The notes: generated by a model not told the origin, from the letters alone. Positions 39,595 through 50,006 are shown, counted from the first letter of the stretch. The stretch is 64,000 nt of DNA from Pacificoceanicola onchidii (GCF_004804335.1 NZ_SRXY01000004.1:1-64000), one strand, 5' to 3'. Numbers and translations are program-made.

Positions 39595-40620
39595 TCAACG
39601 CCGTTTCAGCGTATCGCCAAAGGACAGCGTGGGCGTGAGATCAATCACCTTTTTCTCCGGTTCCTCTTCGCCCGCAACACGCGATGCGATGATCTGCGCG
39701 GCTTTGGTGCCGATCTCCGTGCGGCAGGCATCCATGGTCGCCAGTTGGCGCGGCAAACCCTGCAGCAGTTCGACGCCGTTGAACCCGGCAAGGCCAATCT
39801 GCCCGGGGATATCAATCCCTTGTGCCATCAGTTCCATGAGACCGCCGGCGGCGATCATATCATTGGAATAGTAGAGGAAATCCAGCTCCGGATCCCGCTC
39901 CAGCATGGCGCGGGTCAACTCCCGCCCCTTGGCCAAAGCCGATCCGCCGGAATAGAATTCCTGATCGGCAATTTCGATACCCTCCTTGGCGAGCGCCTCG
40001 GTAAAGCCTTCAAACCGCTTCCGCGCCCGGTGATCGAGCGGCATTTTCGTGCCCATGAAGCCAATGCGCTGATAGCCTTGCTTCAGGATGGCGCGCGCCA
40101 TTTCACGTCCGGCGCGGCGGTGGCTGATACCCACGGCGCTGTCGATCGGCTTGCCGTCCGTATCCATGATCTCCACAACCGGAATACCACTGGCCTTGAG
40201 CATGGCGGTCGAGGCTTCCGAGTGTTCGAGACCGGCAATGATCACACCAGACGGTCGCCAGGACAGCATTTCGTAAAGAACGCGTTCTTCTTTCTCCGGC
40301 ATGTAGTCCGTGACGCCGACCACCGGCTGCAAATCCGTCTGTTCCAGAACGGCACTGATGCCAGACATGACTTCGGGAAACACCATGTTGCGCAAGGAGG
40401 GAATGATCACCGCTACGAGATTGACGCGCTGACTGGCCAATGCTCCGGCGATCTTGTTCGGCACGTAGCCAAGGGCCTTGGCCGCTTCGAGCACCTTCTC
40501 CCGCGTCGCTTGACTGACATCACCCCGGTTTCGAAGAACACGACTGACTGTCATTTCAGACACCCCGCAGGCTTCGGAGACATCACGGAGGGTCAGGGGG
40601 CGGGAATCGTCGTTGCTCAC
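39595..40620 (-). CDS. LacI family transcriptional regulator (GntR/gluconate subgroup)
   Basis: This 341-residue repressor has the N-terminal LacI helix-turn-helix (TLRDVSEACGVSEMTVSRVL) and hinge (ALGYVPNKIAGAL), followed by a periplasmic-binding-protein-like effector domain. The start is GTG 40620 after AAGGA. The frame stays open to 40917, but that part is the antisense of tRNA-Arg and should not be annotated. Its sequence resembles gluconate-operon repressors, but no gluconate genes are close, so its target is unknown. It is followed directly by the YcaQ-type gene. Confidence 0.92.
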   Translation of the reverse strand: MSNDDSRPLTLRDVSEACGVSEMTVSRVLRNRGDVSQATREKVLEAAKALGYVPNKIAGALASQRVNLVAVIIPSLRNMVFPEVMSGISAVLEQTDLQPVVGVTDYMPEKEERVLYEMLSWRPSGVIIAGLEHSEASTAMLKASGIPVVEIMDTDGKPIDSAVGISHRRAGREMARAILKQGYQRIGFMGTKMPLDHRARKRFEGFTEALAKEGIEIADQEFYSGGSALAKGRELTRAMLERDPELDFLYYSNDMIAAGGLMELMAQGIDIPGQIGLAGFNGVELLQGLPRQLATMDACRTEIGTKAAQIIASRVAGEEEPEKKVIDLTPTLSFGDTLKRR

Positions 40621-40725
40621 TGGCAAAGTCCTTTTCTTTTCTGCAATCGTTACCGCAAACGGCCGCAGGCGCAAGCGCGTTGCGGGATGACAAGCATTGC
40701 GGAGCAAGGTAAGAGCAAATCTCAA

Positions 40726-40802
40726 GGCCCCGTGGCTCAACTGGATAGAGCAGCCCCCTCCTAAGGGGCAGGTTGCAGGTTCGAATCCTGCCGGGGTCGC
40801 CA
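40726..40802 (+). tRNA. tRNA-Arg (anticodon CCT)
   Basis: A 77-nt cloverleaf. The acceptor stem GGCCCCG pairs with CGGGGTC (40792-40798), the D arm starts GTGGCTCAACTGGATAGAGC, and the anticodon stem GCCCC/GGGGC carries the loop CTCCTAA with anticodon CCT. The T arm is GCAGG-TTCGAAT-CCTGC, and the CCA end is encoded. It reads AGG codons. Confidence 0.97.
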
Positions 40803-40834
40803 TGTGTTTTCTAGCGCGACCACCGCTCCTCAGA

Positions 40835-42172
<1,338 letters not shown>

Positions 42173-42179
42173 TCAGTGA

Positions 42180-42305
42180 CTATTCCAGACGTACGTTCGC
42201 ACCGGAAGAGAGGTCTTGCGTGGAAAACCCGATTTCCTGCAGCGCGAAATAGGCACCAAAGGCAATCAGGATCATGGCGGCGAAACCGGCGAACATGGCT
42301 TTCAT
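42180..42305 (-). CDS. 41-residue single-helix membrane peptide in the formate dehydrogenase operon
   Basis: A short gene starts at ATG 42305 behind CAGGAGTGATCCG and ends at 42180. The peptide has one hydrophobic helix (MKAMFAGFAAMILIAFGAYF) and a short polar tail (QEIGFSTQDLSSGANVRLE). It begins 4 nt after the stop codon of the WD40-cytochrome gene and ends 7 nt before the response-regulator start, so it is clearly embedded in the operon. It may be a small subunit stabilising the cytochrome complex. No family name is known to me. Confidence 0.72.
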   Translation of the reverse strand: MKAMFAGFAAMILIAFGAYFALQEIGFSTQDLSSGANVRLE

Positions 42306-42309
42306 CGGA

Positions 42310-43575
42310 TCACTCCTGCGTGGCGGATCTTAAGAAGTTGACAAGATCGGCTCTATCAGACGCCGCAGAGATGATCTGCATCGGCATCTTGGAACCTGGA
42401 ATATAGTGGTCGGGGCCCTGATCGAACAGCGCGTCTATGGTCGTAGAGTCCCATGTGATCGGGCTGTTCTTCAGGGTATCGGAATAGCGGTACTCCGGCA
42501 GCGTCCCGGCGCGGCGTCCGAAAATGCCGTGCAAACTGGGGCCAGCCTTGCGGGAAGGACCGGGTTCCAGAGCATGGCAAATCGAGCACTTGCGCATGAA
42601 CTGCCGCTCTCCGTTCGGCATTGTTTCCGGCGCGCGCAGGAAAGCGCGCTCTTGGCCCATGGTGTTGTCGAAGGCATCGAGCGCTTCGACGGGCCAGCCA
42701 TACGCCAGATCATCAAGCCCTCCGGCCCAGATCGTTGCGCCATCCGGCGAAAAGGCCAAAGCCCAGACAGGACCGCTGCGCGTCGCGCGGAAATCGCGTG
42801 TGATGCGCCACGCGCCCGTGTCGATCATCATGATGTAGCCTTGCCCGTCGCCCACCGCCAACTGGCGCGTTTCGGCGTGGTAAGCCATCGACAGTATCGG
42901 GCGGCGATCAAGCGTAAAGTCCGCGATCTCTTCGCCTTCGTGAGAGAGCACCCGCGTGCCGCCATCCACAGCCCCATAGGCAAGCCATTTTTCGGCAACA
43001 ATCAACGTGTTGATCCCGAACCCATGTTTGACCAATGGACGCGGGCCAGCCTCGTCCCAAAGCCTGAGCGTTCCATCGCTGGATGCGGAGTAGAGCCGGT
43101 TGCCAGCATCGAAGCCGACCGCGTTCACCCCGGATTCATGCCCCGTCAGAACGCGCCGTGGGGTCTTGCCATCGGGTGGGCCAAGATGAATGGATCCGTC
43201 CCAACTGGCGCTTGCCATCTGGCTGCCATCGGCGGTGATCGCAATGTCACTGACCTTGCCTTTGTGGCGGCTGATCTCGACTGCGGCCGTGCTCTCCGGT
43301 TTCCATTGCAGAACCCGGAAATCATCGCTTCCCGACAGAAGTCCCAGCCCGGGCGAGGTTTCCACAACCGTCACAGCCGCGTCATGGCCTTCGAGCCAGA
43401 CCGGCGCGCGTCCCTGCCAAAGCCCGACCGTGTTGTCAAAACTGGCCGTCGCCACGCGCCCGTCACCCGATACGGCAATGTCCATGATCGGGCCGCCATG
43501 CCCTTTCAAAGTGGTGAACTCTTGCGCCACCAAGGGCGGCGCAAGGCAGATCAGGACGGCGAAGAGACGCATCAT
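42310..43575 (-). CDS. Secreted WD40-repeat protein fused to a C-terminal cytochrome c
   Basis: This 421-residue exported protein has a signal peptide (residues 1-17) and about seven WD40-like blades (~20-310; recognisable units include LKGHGGPIMDIAVSGDG and LTGHESGVNAVGFDAG). The C-terminal monohaem cytochrome c has CSICH near residue 335 and a distal Met in SKMPMQ. It should lie in the periplasm and accept or pass electrons, with the propeller as docking surface. Its ATG overlaps the stop codon of the cytochrome b subunit gene by 4 nt. This tight coupling suggests it is a physical partner of the formate dehydrogenase. Confidence 0.9.
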   Translation of the reverse strand: MMRLFAVLICLAPPLVAQEFTTLKGHGGPIMDIAVSGDGRVATASFDNTVGLWQGRAPVWLEGHDAAVTVVETSPGLGLLSGSDDFRVLQWKPESTAAVEISRHKGKVSDIAITADGSQMASASWDGSIHLGPPDGKTPRRVLTGHESGVNAVGFDAGNRLYSASSDGTLRLWDEAGPRPLVKHGFGINTLIVAEKWLAYGAVDGGTRVLSHEGEEIADFTLDRRPILSMAYHAETRQLAVGDGQGYIMMIDTGAWRITRDFRATRSGPVWALAFSPDGATIWAGGLDDLAYGWPVEALDAFDNTMGQERAFLRAPETMPNGERQFMRKCSICHALEPGPSRKAGPSLHGIFGRRAGTLPEYRYSDTLKNSPITWDSTTIDALFDQGPDHYIPGSKMPMQIISAASDRADLVNFLRSATQE

Positions 43576-44780
43576 TCGGCTGGCGTGGCCTTGGCTTCGG
43601 GCGCGTCAGTCGCGCTGCGCTTGGCCAGTTCTTCCTCGAGCCAGATCGAGTGGTGCTGATGCGCCCAGGCTTCATCCACTTCACCGGTCGTCATGGCGTC
43701 AGACGCGCCCTCCATGCCAACGGAGCCGATGTAGATATGTGCGATCACAATCGCCATGAGCACAAAGGCCACGATGGCATGCCACAGCTGGGTCAGTTGC
43801 ATTTCTTCCTGAGGCGCGAGCGTGGTCGGCAGCGGCTCCAGACCAACCCAACCGGGCGCTCCGATGTCGTTCAAAATGCCGAATGTCTTGGCCATCAGAG
43901 GCAGTTCAAACGGGAAAAGCAGGGACACACCCGACAGGGAAATGGACCCGCCCAGCACGATCACGCTCCAGAAAATGATTTTCTGGCCGCCGTTGAATTT
44001 CTTCGCGGGAGGGTGGTTCTTGCCAATGATACCACCAAACTGGGCAAACCATTTGATGTCGGTACGATCTGGAATGTTGTGCCAAACCCAGAACACGAAG
44101 ACCATGACAAGTGCCAGGATGAAACCCCAGGCGATGTTGTTGTGGATCAGTTTCGATGCCGTCAACAGGGTTGCATTGAACTCCTTCCCAAGCATCGGCG
44201 CGATGAACATGCGTCCAAACAGGACAAACAGCCCGGTGATCCCCAGCAGGATAAATGACCCGGCCAGAAGCCAATGGGCAAAGCGTTCGATTGCCTTGAA
44301 CCGGGTTACGGTCCGGCCTGTCATCGGCTCGTCGATTCCAATACGCCCGCGCAAGAGGTAGAACAGGATCAGAGCACCAATGGTGCCCAGAAGCAGATAA
44401 CCGCCCCAGGTGCTGAGCGGTCCTTCTCGGAAGGCGAACCAGCGCATGCCGCCGTCCTGTACCAGAACCTTGCCCACTTCCGTGCCGTCGGACACGCGCA
44501 CATCGGCCTTGTTGTAGCGCAACGCGCGCCACAGTTCCGGATCGGACGCGCCGCCAAGCGGACCCAGCCCCGGCGCGGTCAGTGCATCGCCGCCGATGGC
44601 GTCAGAGCGGAAACTGTCGTCGATTGTCTCGCCGCGTTGCCGGGCCAGAATGTCTTCCAGCGTTTGCGCGCCGCCCGTGGCGCTGCGGTCTGCGGAAACG
44701 GTTTCGCTCTGCTGAGCGGAAACAGGAAAGGAAAGTGCCACTGTCAAAGCAATGACAAGGGCCAGCACATGGCGCAGCAT
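43572..44780 (-). CDS. fdhC: Formate dehydrogenase gamma subunit, cytochrome b556
   Basis: This 402-residue membrane subunit carries haem b and passes electrons from the beta subunit to quinone. A signal peptide (1-22) and about 120 periplasmic residues precede the first membrane helix. This is longer than Escherichia coli FdnI (217 residues), as is usual in this lineage. Haem-ligand His residues lie in the helices (RFAHWLLAGSF, LIHNNIAWGF, WHAIVAFVLMAIVIAHIYIGS cited in part). ATG 44780 follows GGAGAAG. It is separated from fdhB by 142 nt containing a GC-rich stem-loop and overlaps the WD40-cytochrome gene. Confidence 0.93.
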   Translation of the reverse strand: MLRHVLALVIALTVALSFPVSAQQSETVSADRSATGGAQTLEDILARQRGETIDDSFRSDAIGGDALTAPGLGPLGGASDPELWRALRYNKADVRVSDGTEVGKVLVQDGGMRWFAFREGPLSTWGGYLLLGTIGALILFYLLRGRIGIDEPMTGRTVTRFKAIERFAHWLLAGSFILLGITGLFVLFGRMFIAPMLGKEFNATLLTASKLIHNNIAWGFILALVMVFVFWVWHNIPDRTDIKWFAQFGGIIGKNHPPAKKFNGGQKIIFWSVIVLGGSISLSGVSLLFPFELPLMAKTFGILNDIGAPGWVGLEPLPTTLAPQEEMQLTQLWHAIVAFVLMAIVIAHIYIGSVGMEGASDAMTTGEVDEAWAHQHHSIWLEEELAKRSATDAPEAKATPAE

Positions 44781-44872
44781 GGGACTTCTCCAAGATCGTC
44801 GAATGCATAGGGCGCGCAGAGCTTTCACCAACCCTTAGGTTGTGACAGCGCGTCGCCCTGAATTGAAATCAT

Positions 44873-44904
44873 GCGGGCCGAGGCAGGAGGAATGCCCGGC
44901 CCGC
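44873..44904. other. Stem-loop between fdhB and fdhC
   Basis: GCGGGCCG (44873-44880) and CGGCCCGC (44897-44904) are perfect complements around a 16-nt loop that includes GGAGG. There is no T run. It may stabilise or process the mRNA and set different amounts of the beta and gamma subunits. Confidence 0.5.
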
Positions 44905-44922
44905 AATAGGGATCAGACGGGA

Positions 44923-45516
44923 TTAACCGTCTTTTTGATCGTAGGCCGTGCCCCAGCCCCAGGCGCCGGAGCCGAAGCCACGGGCAACCACGCGCTCGCG
45001 GTAGATGGCGGAGACAACGTCTCCGTCACCGGCGAGCAGGGCTTTTGTCGAACACATTTCCGCGCAGATCGGCAGTTTGCCTTCTGCGATCCGGTTCCGC
45101 CCGTATTTGGCGAACTCGGCCGTCGAGTGGTTATCCTCGGGGCCACCGGCACAGAACGTGCATTTGTCCATCTTGCCACGGGACCCGAAGTTGCCCGCCT
45201 GCGGGTACTGCGGCGCGCCGAAGGGGCACGCATAGAAGCAGTAGCCGCAGCCGATGCACAGGTCTTTGGAGTGCAGGACGACGCCTTCTTCGTTCTGATA
45301 GAAGCAGTCGACCGGGCACACCGCCATACAGGGCGCATCCGAACAGTGCATACAGGCGACCGAGATCGACCGTTCACCGGGCTGACCATCCTGGATGGTC
45401 ACGACGCGGCGGCGGTTGATCCCCCAGGGCACCTCGTGTTCGTTCTTACAGGCCGTGACACAGGCGTTGCATTCAATGCAGCGCTCCGCGTCACATAGGA
45501 ACTTTGCTCTAGCCAT
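44923..45516 (-). CDS. fdhB: Formate dehydrogenase beta subunit, 4x[4Fe-4S] electron-transfer protein
   Basis: This 197-residue iron-sulfur protein relays electrons from FdhA to the cytochrome b subunit. Ferredoxin-type cysteine motifs are visible: [37 protein letters not shown] and CTFC with later cysteines. The length is shorter than the Escherichia coli FdnH (about 294) and there is no C-terminal membrane anchor, so it must rely on FdhC for attachment. It has no signal and is presumably exported together with the Tat-borne FdhA. It starts 12 nt after the fdhA stop codon, behind an AGGAGG. Confidence 0.94.
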   Translation of the reverse strand: MARAKFLCDAERCIECNACVTACKNEHEVPWGINRRRVVTIQDGQPGERSISVACMHCSDAPCMAVCPVDCFYQNEEGVVLHSKDLCIGCGYCFYACPFGAPQYPQAGNFGSRGKMDKCTFCAGGPEDNHSTAEFAKYGRNRIAEGKLPICAEMCSTKALLAGDGDVVSAIYRERVVARGFGSGAWGWGTAYDQKDG

Positions 45517-45528
45517 ATCGTGTCCTCC

Positions 45529-48423
45529 TTACGCGGGCATGATCTTGCAGAGAGTACATTTCGTCTCCTGCATCTGGGTGACCGAGTCATAGCCATAGGT
45601 CTGAGCCGTGTTGGTGCTTTCGCCCAGCACATAGGGGTCAGCTCCATCCGGGTACTTGCCCCGAAGGTCGTCACCCTGGAAATGACCGCCGAAGTGGAAC
45701 GGCATGAAGGCAACGCCCTCGCCGACCCGCTGGGTGACCATCGCCATGACCTTGACCTTGCCGCCTTCCGGACCTTCGACCCAGACCTGAGCCCCATCAC
45801 GAACACCAAGATTGTTGGCGTCGCGCGGGTTGATCTCCACGAACATGTCCTGCTGCAACTCGGCCAGCCACGGGTTGGACCGAGTTTCATCCCCGCCACC
45901 TTCGTATTCCACCAGACGGCCGGAGGTCAGCACGATTGGGTAATCCTTGCTGAAGTCCTGCTTCTGGATCGAGGCATACATGGTCGGCAAGCGATAGAAC
46001 TTGCGGTCTTCGTAGGTTGGGTAATCCGCGACCAGATCACGCCGCGGCGTGTAGAGCGGTTCGCGGTGCAGCGGAACCGGATCCGGGAAGGTCCAGACAA
46101 CCGCACGGGCCTTGGCATTGCCAAACGGCGCACAGCCGTGGGCAATCGCAACCCGCTGGATACCGCCCGAAAGGTCGGTTTTCCAGTTGGTCTTGGGCCC
46201 GGCCACCGCATCGATGCTGGCGCGTTCCTCATCGGTCAGATCACCGTCCCAACCAAGGTCCATCAGCATCTGCATGGTGAACTCGGGATAGCCATCCTGG
46301 ATTTCCGAACCCGCCGAATAGACGCCATCCGCAAGCAGATTGTCGCCATCGCGTTCCACACCGAAACGGGCGCGGAAGGTCAGGCCGCCTTCGGCCACCG
46401 GCTTGGACATGTCATAGAGGTTCGGCGTCCCCGGGTGACCCATTTCCGCCGTTCCCCAGCACGGCCATGGCAAACCGTAGTAATCGCCATCTGCCGGACC
46501 GCCAATCGCCTGAAGCGTTGTACGATCGAAGGTGTGCTGGTTCTCCATGTGGAGCTTGATCCGCTCCGGGCTCTGACCGGTGTAACCGATGGTCCAAAGA
46601 CCTCTGTTGAACTCGCGCGTGATGCTCTCAACATTCGGCGTGTTCTCGTCTTCCATCTCGATGTTGCGGAAGAAACGATCAGCCCAGCCGAACTTGTTCG
46701 CGAAGAGGCCCATGATCTCGTGATCGGTCTTGGACTCGAACAGCGGATCAACCACCTTCTCGCGCCACTGCAGGGACCGGTTCGACGCCGTGACGGAGCC
46801 ACGGGTTTCGAACTGGGTACAGGCCGGCAGCAGATAGACACCATCTGTTCGGTCATGAAGCACGGCAGAAACGGTGGGATACGGGTCAACGACGACCAGC
46901 ATGTCCAGCATTTCCATTGCCTTCTTCATCTCAACCTGACGGGTCTGAGAGTTCGGCGCGTGGCCCCAAAGTACCATGGCCCGAACATTGTCGGGGTTGT
47001 CCATGTTCTCCGGGTCTTCAAGGATGCCGTCGATCCAGCGGCTCACCGGAATACCGGTCAGGTTCTGGAGGCTCTTTTCCTTGCCATCGGCGCTGGTGGT
47101 CTTGGCGAACTGGCCGCTCAGCCACTCATCGTCCTCACCCCAGACACGGCCCCAGTGGCCCCATGCGCCTTTGGACAGGCCATAGTAGCCCGGCAGCGTG
47201 TGGGACAGAACGCCAAGGTCGGTTGCACCCTGCACGTTGTCGTGGCCGCGGAAGATGTTGGTGCCGCCACCGGAGGTGCCCATGTTGCCAAGAGCAAGCT
47301 GCAGCACGCAGTAGGCGCGCGTGTTGTTGTTGCCGTTGGTGTGCTGCGTGCCACCCATGCACCAAATCACGGTGCCCGGACGGTTGTTCGCCATGGTGCG
47401 TGCAACGCGCTTGAGCTGCGAGCCCGGCGTGCCGGTGACGCGCTCAACCTCTTCAGGGGTCCACTTTGCGACTTCCTCGCGGATCTGGTCCATGCCCCAA
47501 ACACGGGTGCGGATGAACTCTTTGTCCTCCCAGCCGTTTTCGAAGATGTGCCAGAGAATACCCCAGACCAGCGCCACGTCGGTGCCCGGACGGAACCGAA
47601 CATATTCGTCGGCATGGGCCGCGGTGCGAGTAAAGCGCGGATCGCAGACGATCAGCGGCGCGTTGTTCATCTCCTTGGCGCGCAGAACGTGCAGCAGCGA
47701 GACAGGGTGCGCCTCGGCCGGGTTGCCGCCGATGATGAAGATCGCACGGGAGTTGTGAATGTCATTGTAGGAGTTGGTCATGGCGCCGTAGCCCCATGTG
47801 TTCGCAACGCCCGCAACGGTGGTGGAGTGACAGATCCGCGCCTGGTGATCCACGTTGTTCGTGCCCCAGTAGGCGGCGAACTTGCGGAACAGGTAGGCCT
47901 GTTCGTTGTTGTGCTTGGCCGAGCCGAGCCAGTAGACGCTGTCAGGTCCGCTTTCTTCGCGGATCTTCATCATGCCGTCGCCGATCTCGTTGATCGCCTG
48001 CTCCCAGCTGATGCGCTTCCACTCACCACCCTCTTTTTTCATCGGGTACTTCAGGCGGCGCTCGCCGTGCGCGTGTTCGCGGACGGAGGCACCCTTGGCG
48101 CAATGCGCACCGAGGTTGAAGGGGCTGTCCCAACCGGGCTCCTGCCCGACCCAGACGCCATCGCTGACCTCGGCCACGACGGTACAACCGACGGAGCAGT
48201 GTGTGCAGACGGATTTCTTCAGTTCAACGGCCCCGGTTGCGGCCGTCGCCGCACTGGCTTGCTGAACGGTACCACCGGTTGCGGCGATCGCGGCCATGCC
48301 ACCAATGGCAAGACCCGATCCGCGCAAAAAGGCGCGGCGGTCCACCGAAGCGTTTGCCGCCTCGGAAAGGATACTTGTCCGCTGGGGGCGTCGCGCAACC
48401 CCGTTGGTCTTTTTCCTGAGCAT
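45529..48423 (-). CDS. fdhA: Formate dehydrogenase alpha (catalytic) subunit, cysteine type, Mo/W-bisMGD
   Basis: This 964-residue periplasm-facing enzyme oxidises formate to CO2. The Tat signal contains DRRAFLRGSG (residues ~28-37). A [4Fe-4S] motif (CTHCSVGC and a later Cys, residues 73-108) precedes the bis-MGD domains. The metal ligand is Cys198 in RICHSTTVAG, where Escherichia coli FdnG has selenocysteine. No in-frame TGA was needed to read this protein. A dedicated tungstate transporter in the same locus suggests tungsten at the active site. ATG 48423 follows AAGGGAG. An upstream extension of 28 residues is unlikely. Confidence 0.95.
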   Translation of the reverse strand: MLRKKTNGVARRPQRTSILSEAANASVDRRAFLRGSGLAIGGMAAIAATGGTVQQASAATAATGAVELKKSVCTHCSVGCTVVAEVSDGVWVGQEPGWDSPFNLGAHCAKGASVREHAHGERRLKYPMKKEGGEWKRISWEQAINEIGDGMMKIREESGPDSVYWLGSAKHNNEQAYLFRKFAAYWGTNNVDHQARICHSTTVAGVANTWGYGAMTNSYNDIHNSRAIFIIGGNPAEAHPVSLLHVLRAKEMNNAPLIVCDPRFTRTAAHADEYVRFRPGTDVALVWGILWHIFENGWEDKEFIRTRVWGMDQIREEVAKWTPEEVERVTGTPGSQLKRVARTMANNRPGTVIWCMGGTQHTNGNNNTRAYCVLQLALGNMGTSGGGTNIFRGHDNVQGATDLGVLSHTLPGYYGLSKGAWGHWGRVWGEDDEWLSGQFAKTTSADGKEKSLQNLTGIPVSRWIDGILEDPENMDNPDNVRAMVLWGHAPNSQTRQVEMKKAMEMLDMLVVVDPYPTVSAVLHDRTDGVYLLPACTQFETRGSVTASNRSLQWREKVVDPLFESKTDHEIMGLFANKFGWADRFFRNIEMEDENTPNVESITREFNRGLWTIGYTGQSPERIKLHMENQHTFDRTTLQAIGGPADGDYYGLPWPCWGTAEMGHPGTPNLYDMSKPVAEGGLTFRARFGVERDGDNLLADGVYSAGSEIQDGYPEFTMQMLMDLGWDGDLTDEERASIDAVAGPKTNWKTDLSGGIQRVAIAHGCAPFGNAKARAVVWTFPDPVPLHREPLYTPRRDLVADYPTYEDRKFYRLPTMYASIQKQDFSKDYPIVLTSGRLVEYEGGGDETRSNPWLAELQQDMFVEINPRDANNLGVRDGAQVWVEGPEGGKVKVMAMVTQRVGEGVAFMPFHFGGHFQGDDLRGKYPDGADPYVLGESTNTAQTYGYDSVTQMQETKCTLCKIMPA

Positions 48424-48542
48424 GTTTCTATCTCCCTTGCGTGCGGGGCTTGGGCCCGCTTGCTTGGTTATGGCTTTTGGGTCTCTCGGCGGTCGGGCGT
48501 CACGCAACCAGTTGCCGAAAGGCGGGGGTGATCACGTCCGGT

Positions 48543-48725
48543 TCAGAACCGGGCGGAATCGAGGTAGGCGCGGGTGTGCGCAGTGTCCTGCATCTTGTCA
48601 GACGACAGATCAGGTTCGGCGGCCTCGGCCTCCGTGCCGGTGGCAACAGCAACCGCCGCAAGCGGTGCCGTGGTTCCGGCGATCTTCAGGAAATCACGCC
48701 GCGAAGCGCCCTTTTCCTTGCTCAT
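48543..48725 (-). CDS. Small Tat-signal protein of formate dehydrogenase clusters
   Basis: This 60-residue protein consists of a Tat signal (SRRDFLKIAG, then an alanine-rich hydrophobic stretch) and about 25 mature residues. It matches the small Tat-targeted family found just upstream of formate dehydrogenase alpha genes, whose role is unknown but presumably linked to export or assembly. It lies between the TorD-like chaperone gene and fdhA on the same strand. Confidence 0.87.
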   Translation of the reverse strand: MSKEKGASRRDFLKIAGTTAPLAAVAVATGTEAEAAEPDLSSDKMQDTAHTRAYLDSARF

Positions 48726-48791
48726 GAGAGTCCTCCTCTCTGGTTGTCGGGCAAAGCCCGGTACATCGCGGGATCAGCCCCCCGCAGGGCA

Positions 48792-49406
48792 TCACGATCC
48801 GAGGCGGAACGCCTCGGTCTCAATCTCGACAAACCGCGCACCCAGCGCACCGACGGGGGCGTAGAACACGGAGTTCTTCGCCCCTTCGAGGTCCGCAAAG
48901 AAATGGCCCGCCCAAGGGGCAAGGTGACGGTTGAAAAAGGTTTTCTGAGCCTCAAGCGAAGCAGGCGCACCGAACCGCCCGACGATCATGGCACCCATCA
49001 TCTCCATCAGGCTGGCGATGTTGTCTTCCGGCTCGAACACGTTGTCGGCACGGGCCAGCCCCTGCGCCGTCATGTCCTGACGCAGCGTGGCCAGTGGTTT
49101 CTCGTTCAGGAAGCCCGTGAGATAGAACGACGCGTAGGGAAGCAACTCGCCCCGACCCAGTCCAATGAACAGCTTGTTGAACTCGCTTTCAGCCGCCTTC
49201 GGGCCGGTGACGCGTGCCAGTTTTGCCAGCGTGTTGATCGCTTGTCCGAGATCACTCTCATCCCCTGCCAGTCCGGCGGTCTGCGACAGCAGCATTTCAT
49301 CCGGCGGCCCCGCGAGGATCAGCCCGAGGAAGTTGTAGAGATCAGCCCGCAGGCGGTCCTCTTCTGCAATCTGTCCGGTTTCGGCGGTCTGGGCGGTCAT
49401 GGTCAT
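48792..49406 (-). CDS. TorD-family chaperone for formate dehydrogenase
   Basis: This 204-residue all-helical cytoplasmic chaperone of the TorD/DmsD group binds Tat signals of molybdoenzymes and protects the apo-enzyme until the cofactor is inserted. The helix-rich sequence (LRADLYNFLGLILAGPP at the N-terminus, EFNKLFIGLGRGELLPYASFYLTG in the middle, cited in part) fits the family. It lies 3 nt after DUF3306 and before the Tat protein and fdhA, so it is most likely dedicated to FdhA. Confidence 0.88.
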   Translation of the reverse strand: MTMTAQTAETGQIAEEDRLRADLYNFLGLILAGPPDEMLLSQTAGLAGDESDLGQAINTLAKLARVTGPKAAESEFNKLFIGLGRGELLPYASFYLTGFLNEKPLATLRQDMTAQGLARADNVFEPEDNIASLMEMMGAMIVGRFGAPASLEAQKTFFNRHLAPWAGHFFADLEGAKNSVFYAPVGALGARFVEIETEAFRLGS

Positions 49407-49409
49407 CCT

Positions 49410-50006
49410 TTACGTCGCAAATCGAAACTGCATCCGGCGCGAAGACGCGGGCAGAGGATCAGGCTCCTCGTCCATCGCAAATTCCGGGATCGGCGCAGGG
49501 GCAATCGTGGGGATCGGGGCAGGCTCCGGCGGGCGGACAGCGGACACGAGCAGATCGAGCTCTTCTGTCTCTTCGCCCTCCTCGGTCTCCGAAGCCTCTT
49601 CGGTGTCTTCTTCCAGGTCGGCGAACTTGTCGAACATGCCTTTGCCAACCTGGTAGACGGTCTGCATGTTCTCGACGACGGTGGCAGCGTCGGTGAAGTC
49701 TTCACCGTAGTCGACCAATCCGTCCAGATTGGCCAGAACCGGGTTGAGGCCCCAAAGACGGCGCAGGGCACGGGTCTTCAGGCGCTGCGGCAGCGCCGAC
49801 TGCAGAAACTCACGCACTGCCTCCGCGCTGTCCAACTGCTCCGGCTCGGGCAGGCCGTGTTCGGCGAGAAGCGCTTCGTCGCTTTGCTCTTCCAGCGCCG
49901 CTTCGCGCGCGGCCTCCTGAACCGCTTCTTCGGCCAGCACATCAGCGCGCTGCTCATCTGCGACGGCCGCCTTGCGGCGAGACCAGAAATCCCCACCGCG
50001 GCTCAT
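49410..50006 (-). CDS. DUF3306 domain protein
   Basis: This 198-residue acidic protein is found almost only in formate dehydrogenase clusters. The N-terminus (GGDFWSRRKAAV) is the family hallmark. The middle has a helical core (residues ~60-125, PQRLKTRALRRLWGLNPV), and the C-terminal third is Pro/Glu-rich and probably disordered. The function is unknown but is expected to be maturation of FdhA. Its ATG overlaps the DUF3305 stop codon. Confidence 0.9.
   Translation of the reverse strand: MSRGGDFWSRRKAAVADEQRADVLAEEAVQEAAREAALEEQSDEALLAEHGLPEPEQLDSAEAVREFLQSALPQRLKTRALRRLWGLNPVLANLDGLVDYGEDFTDAATVVENMQTVYQVGKGMFDKFADLEEDTEEASETEEGEETEELDLLVSAVRPPEPAPIPTIAPAPIPEFAMDEEPDPLPASSRRMQFRFAT

Noticed and set aside
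45520-48531. Open frame of about 1000 codons antisense to fdhA
   Set aside because: It exactly mirrors fdhA, and its composition is that of a complementary-strand shadow.
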